Below are positions 36,688 through 48,600 of a stretch of 64,000 nucleotides of DNA, in pieces. Origin of the DNA: Enoplolaimus lenunculus (Eukaryota > Nematoda > Enoplea > Enoplida > Thoracostomopsidae); contig JASANG010003550.1 in assembly GCA_030248215.1 (NCBI GenBank), positions 48,703-112,702 of the forward strand, given 5' to 3'. Position 1 is the stretch's first letter, and each line of letters opens with the position of its first letter. The position numbers were made by a program, and so were the translations under genes. A model generated the notes under the pieces. That model worked only from the letters and a program-made list of their open reading frames with translations, had not been told where the DNA came from and ran no database searches.

Positions 36688-39600
36688 TGCAAAATTAAAA
36701 CCGAGTATTCGACACGCAATATACTCGACATTTTAATTCAAATATACCGCCATCACCGCATTAAGCATCTGAAAGGTTCTTTACTACTTTAACGCCGCTA
36801 TATTGTAGGACCAACAACCCAATATATATACTCACTTCGATTAGTTAAATTTGATTATGTGCTTTTAAAACCAATACTGCCGCAAGTGGACTCGCCCTGG
36901 TTTAAAGCAAAACCTCTCGTACAGCGGCGACAATTGTGAAGCCTAACACAGCAAGCATTAGTGCTTTTTAGGGGCCCCTAACCGCATTATAAATATACCG
37001 CTTTTTATAAGAATAGAGAATATTTTAGGCATTATCACGTGTAAAATATCACGGCCAATGTTTAGTACAAGGCCGTAACTGCAGGATAAGCATATTCCTA
37101 TAAGCCAAAGCGTATATGCATAAGAATGAGCTTATTCCTATAAGTAAAAGTCTAGGTAAAAAATTAATCTAAAGCTTAAACGTATTCGATTACAGTCCAG
37201 CAGAAAAACGTTCCGCCCCTGATTTTTACATGAGCCAATGTCAACGTCATTGTGTACGTGTAACATGTGTGAAGTTGGTTGGCAACTTTTTGTACACAAG
37301 CTGGTACATCGATAAATAATACACAACGTACGGAGCGATGCTTGTGAGTTTTATTAATCCGTACCCGGGTGTTCAATAAAGCTCAGAATTTAGACATTAA
37401 GAATTTGGTTTCGGTATAAAATAAAAATAGTGATTTAGAATTCAGGTTAATACTTCGACATCAGGTTTATAGCGACACTTGACTATGGTTGTCGGGTTAA
37501 ACTTTTAGCTCAAGGATATGAACAAGGTTGCTCTTGTGTTTAACATCAGGCCAGTGTGTGAATTTTAGCTTATATTGAACACGAATAATATACAGACAAT
37601 CTCGAAGTCTAAGACTTATCGGAGATTTAAATAATTTTGACTACTACTTCAAACAGCAAAAATGACATTTCAATCTGAATGTAAACAAACCTGATCGCTT
37701 TGAAGCAAAAGGTTCGTTTGAAGTGTAAGATTTTACAAAAACAGCGCTCAAATCTTGCATTTTTCTTTTATTTAAACGAATTTTGTCGATTTGACAAAAT
37801 TTGTAACCATAGAAAATCAAGCGAAAGCAGAGCAAACTGAAGCAGCAGCCAATATTATAAGAAATTTTCAGCATCATGGCTAATGTTACTTTCATGAGTG
37901 TAACGATGCGCTGATGCAACGGCCACAATTTCATTCGTACACCAAGTAACTTTTGAGGGGAAATGTCATGAACACTGAACCTTTTTTGACTTCAGTATCG
38001 TGGATACTGACGCTTTTTAGTTTGATTATCCTGAATACTGAAGCCAAAAAGTACTTCAGTTTCCAGGATACTGACGCCAGCGGTCAGGTTTACCATGATA
38101 CTTATACTTACAGATTTTTCACGTTCCCATAACTCAGACCTTGCAAAAAGTGCGGATGCCATCAATTTGTTACAATGGTCGAAATTTGAACTATTTTTGT
38201 CTGTTTGTGTAATCAACAATTCCATTTTCCTGAATTTTTTCTTTCTCAAAAATAAAAACCTTAAGTTTTAGGCTTAAGTTCAGTGAGCAGTCCTTGTGGG
38301 TATTAACATGAGTTACACTAGTTATAGTACTTTTCTGAAGTATACTGTAGTGACCCGAATAAGAGGGGGGACTGATATTCATTTGGCCTCTCCAGAAGGT
38401 ACCACCCTGTTATTCGGTTACGGGCTATTTATTTTTAGCCCACGCTCCGCCACCCTTCGTTACTGATATATCCGGTCTGCAACTATCCGATGAATTAAAC
38501 ATTTATTTGTCTTGTGTCAATAGCTTGAGCGATAATACAAGGTTATACTTAGGAATGTACGTTCAAAAAAACTTAAGTACGCTTTAAAGTTTCGAACTCG
38601 AATTATTTGATCGTGGAGTCATTTATGCGCTACAATTAGGGATAATTGACATTTATGGACTCTAATTATGGATGGGACTCTAACCGGTTACGGGCACTTA
38701 TAGGCATACGGACTCGTATTGATTGGGACCCAAAATAGGGACTGCCCTCTCTTATTACCCCCTCTTATTAGGATCGCTACAGTAGCATGATCTGTGAGCG
38801 GCTAAAACAAGAGCAGTTGACCGGGGGCTGCACTCAGCGAAGCTAAACTGAAACAGTCATTCTGAAAACTGTGTTTGAGCGTTCAGAATTTGACTCTGAA
38901 AAAACTCCTGTGATAAATCCACCTATTGTGTGCGCTAGTTTAAATCTATTTTCTAAAAACAACTTAAATGTTGCATAAACTAAATAAAGGAAATTAGCTA
39001 TTGTCTAAAAATTAGTAATCTACTTATAGAATAACGGAATCTGTGTTAGGGTGTAAAAACAATGAAAAGTTGTGACAATGAATAAAATCACTGTTCTTGT
39101 TGCGGGTACGTGAGTCTAAGTATGGTTCTGGTCGAGATTTACGGTATACGAGTGTCGCCAAGGTTAGGATTCTTGTGTGAAGGCTTTCGGCTTTGATTTT
39201 GGGCCATATTTCTGCGTAATACTGTAACCCGCGAGTGGACAGAAAACGATTAATAACACATTAGATCACCTACACACTTCTTAGACACTAATCAAAAATC
39301 TAAGTACGAAGCGAAAGAGAATAAAATCTCGTATTATCTAAAGATAAGGTCTATATAAATCAATAATTCTACTGGGAATTGATTTTTCACCAAGGCTATT
39401 ACGACAATTCGTCGCCGGACAACTCGTCGACTAACAACTTGTAATCTTAAATTTCGTCGACTCGACAATTTGTTGCCCATAATTAATAGGCTTAGGTTTT
39501 ACTCTTGCGACTTTGAATTACGGTTAAAATTACGCTTTTGTCTTAGCGTTACGACACTGGCTGGGTTAAAAGTTGTCAGATGACTGAATTGTTGTCGATT

Positions 39601-42600
39601 CTTCATCCAGATTGGTTTCATCGTACGCCCACATAATAGATTCCGTCAAAACGCTTACCTCGCTCGATTTCACGAGTCCACTTTCGTTTTCACGTGCTGT
39701 CACCAACCTTGAAGAATACGCAAGAGGAGATTGCAATTCTGATCCGGCGACACTCTCGACAACCCTGCTTGCGCCAGCAACACGCGACGTTCCACTAGGC
39801 GATAGGTACAGTTTTACATCTGCAGTACTGCTACAACTTGATGAACGTTTATGCAATTCACGATCGCCATTGTGTCGTTTTGCACCAACAGACGGCAACA
39901 AATGAATATCGCCTGCGGCAGTGCAACACCATCGATGACAGCATGCAATTTGTACAATTAGTGCAATTATCATCCCAGTAACAAACGCACAAAATAGAAT
40001 AAACGTTAAAAATGGCAAACTTGTACTCGCAAGATCAAACGGATTTTCTGTTGCTGCGTTGCTTTCTGCAGTTGCAATTGCTTGGAACGCTTGTGGTGCA
40101 AGCGTCGCCAGTAGTCTGTGGGAATATGGTGGTGTTGTTGTTGTTGCTGCTGCTGCTGTTGTTGTTGTTGTTGTTGTTGTTGTTGCTGCTACTGTTGTTG
40201 TTGTTGTCCTTGTTGTTGTTGCAACTACTGTTCCAGGCATCAAATCGGAATTGGGAACCAAAGATTGATGGGTGTGGTAAGAGGGTACTGTTTGGAGTTG
40301 AGTAGTAATAGATCGACGAGACTTCGCCGGCAACTTCCGTCGGATTTTAGCAGAACACCAGTTTATGGCATAGTAGTGTGTCGTTGCCATTAGTCAAGCA
40401 AAGATGAGCGTATCGGGGGCTGTGCTCTGGTGGGTGATGTATTTGATAGTTTGTAACCAAGTTTCGAAAATATAACAGAATTCATCAGTTTTTAAGCTTT
40501 TACTATTTTTTGTGCTAAATTGTACTAAAGCAAGCAAAACGTGCATGAATAACTTTGTTTAAGAATATAATGGAATCTAGGGATATGTGAGATTTGTGTG
40601 CCGTCGAAAAATAAACGATGTAAAAACCAAGTTGCAACCTGATATCCGTTTTGGTTAATGGTAAAAATCGATTTCCGTTTGCAGAAATACCGGAAATTCC
40701 GTTATTTTTATGCTCAAAATTAGTAAGAAATTAAATGTATCCCGTAATTTTTTTGATGATGGACTGCAATTTGTTCTATTTAAAATAAAAGTTGCGAAAT
40801 TCGTCTAAAATCTTAAAATTTCTGCGGATCAGCGCGTTTTTGTTTATAATTATAAAAAGGCCGGTGAATATTTGCACAACTCAATAGTGTTGGCAGAAAA
40901 ACGAAACATTTTTGATTCTTTTATACTTCAATATCCGTTTGTCGTTTTTGTTATTTTCGTCATCATCCACTGCAAAATATTGTGAGTCAATACGACTTTC
41001 TTCGAAACCGGCTGTACGGAACTACAAACACTGAGTTAAGTTCGACTTCGCCAGAGTCAAATTTGACTCACTGAGTCGCACGCTTGACTCTGGCGGAGTT
41101 AAATTTGGTTCAGTTTGTGTAGTCCCGTAGAGCTTATTTCGAAGCGATTGAACTTGACTCTCCAGCTTTTTGCAGTGTCCGTTTCCGTAATTCTTCTTTA
41201 TACATGCAACAAAAGCCTAAATTTCCATTTTAATCCTTATGACAAATTTGTTTTATGTTCAGCAAACTGATTTACTGGTTGAAAAATACTACAAAACTCA
41301 AGTTAATAAAGCCCAACGAACACAATCCACGAAAGATAAACGACGTTGATAGTCGATTGTTAGGAACGGTTCAACAATAAAATGCTATTTTAAACACTTT
41401 TCGAGTTTCCAACAGCATGTTGCAAAACGCTAAGTTGTAGAAGAGAAACTCTGAAATGAATTGCGAGCGTAGCGAAACGTAATAGTACGTAACCTCTTTG
41501 GCGTTTGCTCAAATGCTGTATCAACATAAATGTTTTTTTCAAAACATTACAAACGTTTCGTACATTCAATCCCTGTACTAAGCTCACATTGCTAGGAGGC
41601 ACAAAAAATTTAGCACGGACATACAATGGTTAGCGATGATTGACAAGCAAAAGTTTGAAACGTTTTTAGAACAGCCAAAATTTTTCCAGACAGACAAAGT
41701 CCTCCTGACCCCACCCACTATGTCTAGGGGTCAGTGCACTTTTGATATGAGCCCTTAATAGCTTGTACCTATTAAAGTAGTAAACAACATAAAACTGAGC
41801 AGAGATTTAAGTTTCAGATGCGAAACGCAGAAATTGATCTAAAAATACAATTTTCGCTGCTGTCTGAATATTTGTTAGCGCAATTTAAAATCTCTACTAT
41901 CTGACAGCATCTCTTGCATTATGACATATTCTTTTTAAAAATACAGTTTTTCTGTAAAAATTACCAAAACACGTTTCCTGGTTTTCAACGATGAATACAG
42001 TACGCCAAACCGAACCAAATTCAACTAAACGAATTAATACAACTTTAAAAGTAAAACCAAAAAATAATTTGAGAAATAAAATTAACATAATGGATTTTGA
42101 AATTTGTGTATTCAGTTCAATTGAACTCGACGACTAATTTAATTTTTCCAACCAGTCGAACTTCGTTTTGAATCTGTTAAATTCAAATTTTTCTTAAACT
42201 TTTATTTATTTCTTTACTTAACCAAAACTCGAAAATTTCATGAAAATGCAAAAGTGCACAAGTAACAAGATTACCGGATTACGGGGGTTATTATCACGCT
42301 GCTGATATCGGTTGAATACCAACATCATTTGTTGATAAACGCGTGCAATGGCGCACGCACTGTAAATTCCGTTGAGTTGATTTTAACTCAGAGTGAGTTG
42401 AATCACTCAGTCTGAGTAAGGACTATCACAACTCACAATTCTGAGTTGATTCAACTCATTCTAATTTAGTTGAGCAAATCACCCGGAGTCATCTCAACTC
42501 ACAGTGAGAATCAAGTCAACTCAGAGTGAGTTAAAGTTTACTGTTATTAACTCAGAAATGACTAACTTTCCGTCTGAGTTGATTAATTAACTCATTGGAA

Positions 42601-45600
42601 TTTACAGTGCGGCGGCGTCGGGTGGCACACGTCGGCGTGCGGCAATTTTTAGTAAAAAATTTCACCGTATCGCGTGACCGCGTTTGCGGCGGTGGCGCGA
42701 GTATATAGCAATTTTCAGACAGATTTGGTCGTGTAAAACGTTCCACAACATAGCGTATACAAGTTGATATAAGGAATAAATTTCCCGAAAATTCTAGGAA
42801 AACTCGAAAAAAACACTTTTACAGAACAAATAATTGTACTACAGTCACAAGTCTACAGACAACTTTGCAAAAGTGTAGTACAACTCAATTTAGCATTAGG
42901 CTATATGTCGGCGATGTAGACGTTCAAAGGAGTAAGACTTTACAAGAATACAGCTTGGACATTGTTAGAACAGTGCTTTAATTTACAAAAATTGACAAAA
43001 ATTTACACTATTAAACATGCCTGTTGCCAGATCGCCTTAATACTGGAGCTGGCCACTGTAAAGAACAGGGGCTGAAAAGTATTATAACCATATTACTAAA
43101 CCTAAGCCTGAGCCTAAGCCTAAGCGTAAAAATGAGTTTATTCCTGAGCCTAAGCCCAAGCTTAAGCCAAACAAAAAAATAGTTTAAATGCTTAACCTTA
43201 CTCATTTTCTAGTCCCACAGAAAAACGTTCCACCCCTGATCTTTACATGGGCCAAAAACTGGTAAACCCGTAAATATTTTGGTTGCGTGCAGAAGTGGTT
43301 TTTCAAAAATAAACGCTATGTTTTTAATGGACACGAAAAGAACTCAAATTTCGGCTTCAGTTGTGAAAATATAGGAATGCCACCGTTGGCTGATGAAACA
43401 CGTTTAATGCTTTGTTTCACCTGATTTTAGTTTATAAGCGGACTCCTGGTCCGCATTTATTTGTTAAAAATTCTATTGCTTGGTTCTAAAATAAATTCCC
43501 CGGTTTGCCTACTGATCCTTGAAAACCTCTACGTTTATGGACCCGCGTCAGTAGCGTCAAAGTATACTATCACATTCTCATAGGCAGTCATGCTAAAGAT
43601 AAAGTGATTCAAATCAACGCCCGTATTCTAAAATGTGTGTAGCACCTATCACCGGCGAGCTATAGATGATCAAACTGACAAACTCTTTAATTGCCGACAC
43701 ATGTAAAGATCAGGAGCGGAACACTTGAAAAGAGTAAGCTTCAGCTTTAGACTAATTTTTTGCATGGCTTAGGCATAGAATTAGGCTTAGGATTATGCTC
43801 ATTGTTACGCTTAGGTTTAAGCTTAGGCTTAGGCTTAAGCTTAGGAATATGCTTATAATACTGTTCCACCCTAGTTCTTTGCATTGGCCTAATTGTCGAA
43901 CTTAAAACTATCCCAAAAGTAGGACCAATCAAATGTAATAAATGCGCTACGTTTTCAACCTCAAACATTTACTGGTTCGTTAACTTCAAGACCTATCTCC
44001 AACTGGTCATAAACGCTATACGCATTTGAGAACGTGATTGCTATACAACCAATATTCTCATGTAACATTTATCATTAATTAGCGATAAGATTTTATCAGC
44101 TTTTATACAGCCAATCTGTAGCAAATGGAAATTTCCGCGCACTATTGCTAATTAGTCAAACTTTTGATTTGGTTCAAAGGTTCGACTATACCAACTCAAG
44201 TATTAAAATAAACATTCAGGTTTTGCGTTCAAAGTCGTAAGCATATATTTCAAAAGTATAAAATCAAATAGAACTAAAATGCGGTGGCTACAAAGCGCTG
44301 TAGAATCAAACAAGGGGAGCTAGGTCGCTATAAAATATAGCATTCACTAAATTCGAAACGCATAAACTCGCAATTGTAATTTCCTGTTTAGAATTTATAC
44401 CCATAAGTCGTGTCGAGGTCCATCAACTAAAAATTGGAAATATTGGAGTAAGAACAGGTCATAATGAAGCAGAAAACGTTTTTCAACCATACAATCTATT
44501 TAATGTTGGCAAAAAATACTTGAGTGAGGGGTAAAGATTTCTAAAAAGGGTGTCACCCTGGCCACAGGCAGTTTGCGACACCGTTTGCGATTAGTATTTG
44601 GGTAGAGTGAAAAATTAGAGTAGAAAACGAAGTTTAAAGACATTCTACACAACGACTTGCTTCTTGTTAATAAAACACAACTCTCGATGGGACGCTAATG
44701 GTTGCAATTTGTTTTATACTAAATAAATCCGCTCTGGAAAAAGGTTTATTTATAAACATTGAATACCGAGAGTTAGAAAAGTCAGTCAGACTAAAGCCAT
44801 ATTCGAACGTGCAAGTGTTTACTGTGCGATCTTGCAGCTGCAAGTTGCACTTGCAAGTTTTGTCCACAAACTCGTTCGAAAAAGTTGCAGCTGCAAATAA
44901 TTCATTAACAATGATAGCTAGCAGTTTAGTTAACATGTATGAATAACCATGTAAATTTCACCGAACTTGTGGAAACTTAACAGATTACAAACAGCTAAAG
45001 GACATTGTTCCAGTGAAAAACTTACGTATATATGCAATCCTGTTGATTTTACAGATGTTGCATGGCAATAATATTCGCTTCAAATCAAAAATCAACATTT
45101 AAATCGTATAACATGTATCATTCTAGCGTTCTCATTAAAAACTTGAGAAATAATATATATTTGTTACAAGCAAAGTTACGATGGAAAGTTGAACAAAATA
45201 CGTATGTGAAGAATTCCAACTTTAATATATAGATTAGAACACTATATTAAAACAATATGATTTCATTTACAGAAGGTGTATACCACAAAGGTGTTTTAGA
45301 AAACTAAAATCTATCTTCAATATGGCTCCAACTGACCTATTAAAATGCAATAAGATTCCATTTTAGTAAAAGTTGAATTTTGAAACAAAATTAATTGTTG
45401 TTGATGTTTTAAGTTAAATTTGAAATAAAGTAACAAAAATCACGCAAATAATTTCGTTTCAATACTTAAATTAGTTAATAAATACATTAGTCAAATTTGC
45501 AAAATTAGATATAAAACAAAAGTTATTTATGCACATGGCCAACAAAATGCTTCGTGAACTTCCATATCACGGTATACAACTCATTGAACGACAACTCATT

Positions 45601-48600
45601 GTCCGACAACTTGTAATTCAAATTTTCATCGACTCGACAATTTGTCGACCGTCATTACGCTTAGGCTTATCAGGCTTACATTTAGGTTTAGATTATTCTT
45701 AAATTTATTCATAGCATTTTAGGACACCATTTGGCGAAAAATTGTCGGGTGACGAATTGTCGCATGTTGCCATAATAGCCAGATTTAAGTTTTACAAAGT
45801 GTTGTCAAAATTCAAATAATTAGACGTTGAAAAGATTCTAAATTAATCACCACATGCAGGGGGTATCGGGCAACCCAACCCATGTGAACGCAGCCGACAC
45901 TATTAACGTTCTCGATCCCATCGCATACTGTGTTGCTCAGGCAAATCTGCTAAACTGCTTATACACTCTGAGAAAGTTTTTTTCATTAATTTCATTTAAA
46001 TTATGAATGAAAAATTGCCAAAGAATGAAATAAATGCCGTAACAGTTTCAAAAATATTGCACCTGCAACACGGAACAACTCTGGGCTACGCTCTGCTTAT
46101 AAATTGCAATCTTGACTTGTATATATCGAATAGACAACAGCCTCGTCATCTTTATATAAAACATGTCAGAAACACAAATATCTGCTGACTTTATAAACCA
46201 AAGTGCCCCATCCTATATTATATATACTATATATACATATATATTATATATAGCATTTTGCCGGAACCGGAACACTTATCATATATAACCCGTATATAGA
46301 GTTTTTGTTTTTTCTCTCTCTCTCGCACCCACAAGTTGACCTGTACAAACAAACCCCAGCTAGAACCAAGAGCATCTTAAAGCTTAAACGGCGTTCTAGC
46401 CGGGATGCTGGCTGGATTTGATTTCGCATGGGTATTAATGATGTCATAGAAAATTTGTTAGCGACCGACCGTAGAACGTGACAAAATTATTTACGATCCA
46501 GAAGGTTATTGGAAAGCAATGTGGATTAATATCGTTCAAAAGAAATTTCTGAAGGATATATCTCCGTAATCCGCCTAGGACTCGCCCCTGCGTTCCAGCT
46601 GTGTGTGTATATATCAGTCGACTATGAGAGAAGACAACGATTTAAAGCTAAATACGAATAGTTTTTAGTTCAACTGGTTTAGGTTTATAGTTGACTGGTA
46701 AATGTATCGTTTGTAGAGGCAGACTTCTGAGCCATACAAAAAATGTCACGAATTCAAATTGCCCGAATGCAAAATGATTTGCAAGATCCTCAAACGCTTG
46801 ATGAAAGTCTTGCGAGTGAACGCGAAGTTAAGTTATTACAATTCGGCAAAATCTTTTTTTACATTCTGAAAACTTAAGCATATTCCAAAATACCTAATAA
46901 CGGCCAATGTATAGAACATGGGCGGACAGTGGTATAAGCATATTCGTGAACCTAAGTCTAAGCGTAAGCAAAAAATTAGTCTGAAGTTTAAGCTTACTCT
47001 ATTCCAGTCCAACGGAATAACGTTCCACCCCTGATCTTTACGTGGACCATTATAACGATAGCATAAACATTTATGGATATTATCCATTATCTTAGCGCAC
47101 ACATTTTATTGGTATTACGAATTTAAACACTAAGGTTTTGGCCTTTTTAAGATTATTAAAAAGTACGAATGCAATTACTACTATAACCAACCTAAAGGTT
47201 ATAGGAATATGTATTTTAACCTTGATTCTACGCAAGTGTACCCTGCTCTAACTTGCAGCTACAAATAATTCATTAAAAATCAAAGCCATGAATTTTAGTT
47301 CACACGTGTGAATAATCATGCAAGTTCAACGAAATTATTGCATCCGCATTCTTATTGGTTGATGAAATAAATGCAAGTTCTGCGTGCAATTTGCAGCTGC
47401 AAGTTCTCGCAGCAAAAACTTGTGCGTGTGAGCAGATTTAGTTAATTCGCTGACCTGACATCATTATTCGCCAAGCTCAAAATATAGGAAATAAAATAGC
47501 GCTTTATTATTCTTCAAAACCTGCAACTTGCATCTTTGGTGAATTTGCTCCTTCTGTCTTCGTGATAAACGTGGTATCAATTCCAGCAAATTTTACTGTT
47601 ACTTCTATACCTACAACTCTCAAAATTTCTAGACAGAAGTGAACCATATTTCTCAGGGACAACCTAGGATGTCCCTTATTAAAATTGGAACCAAAAATTG
47701 TAAATTGTTTCAAGGTATATATACAGCGAAGTACGTCAACACAATTTCAAATGTCATCTTTAATTTTCAATATTACCTTTTAACTTTTGCCCGCTCCTTA
47801 TATTTTAAAAATAATAACCTTGCTTATATTTTAAATAGTTGATACTTTAAACATTTGAGAGTTGCAAGTATTTTTTGGGTTCAAATACGCAAATTTGCCT
47901 GCAGCGGCCTTGCGCCCGATATTAATGGCCGGCGATTAACCAGCATGGCTAGTAATCAGGCACTTGGGACTCTGAACGAATAAACTTCACATTATACACC
48001 GAAATAAATATAACCCGTGGGTTTATGAGAGCAGCCGTGGACTGGAAACGTTTAAGATTTTAAGAAAAACAAAACAACTGCAGAACTGAAGATTTATGAC
48101 TATTAAACGATATAAAGTTCAATAATGTTGGTCAAAAATCTGGGAGCACAGATTTGGCTTGGAATGCAAGAGAAGCCATGGTGCAATATAGCGGACAATC
48201 GTTTGGGTTGTTGCTGGCTTTATGATATGAAGATTACACTGCAAAAAATGGTGAGTCAAATTGACTGTCTCCAAAATAGGCTCTACAGAACACACAAACC
48301 GAGTCAAATTCGGCCCCACCAGAGTCGAGTTCAACTCACTAAGTCACTGACACTGTTTGTATAGTCCCGTAGTGCCTATTTCGGGGAGGGTCAATTTGAC
48401 TCACCATTTTTTTGCAGTGTACAGTAAATCGTTTATATAGTTTGAGACCGCTAGCGGGTTGTGAGGAGGGGGGCATACGCCCCAATCAGAATATCTTTTG
48501 TGATAAAACGGTAGGTACCTTACAATTCTTTCCTCTGCAACAGTCTAGCACATATATAGCATGCAGTAAAAATTGCGTTTCACAACTTTTGCCAGCACAC

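Noticed and set aside
40012-40393. Leu-, Val- and Cys-rich plus-strand frames opposite the membrane-protein ORF
   Set aside because: They are readings of the GTT/GCT microsatellite; the minus-strand frame is longer, has a membrane helix outside the repeat and starts after a stop.
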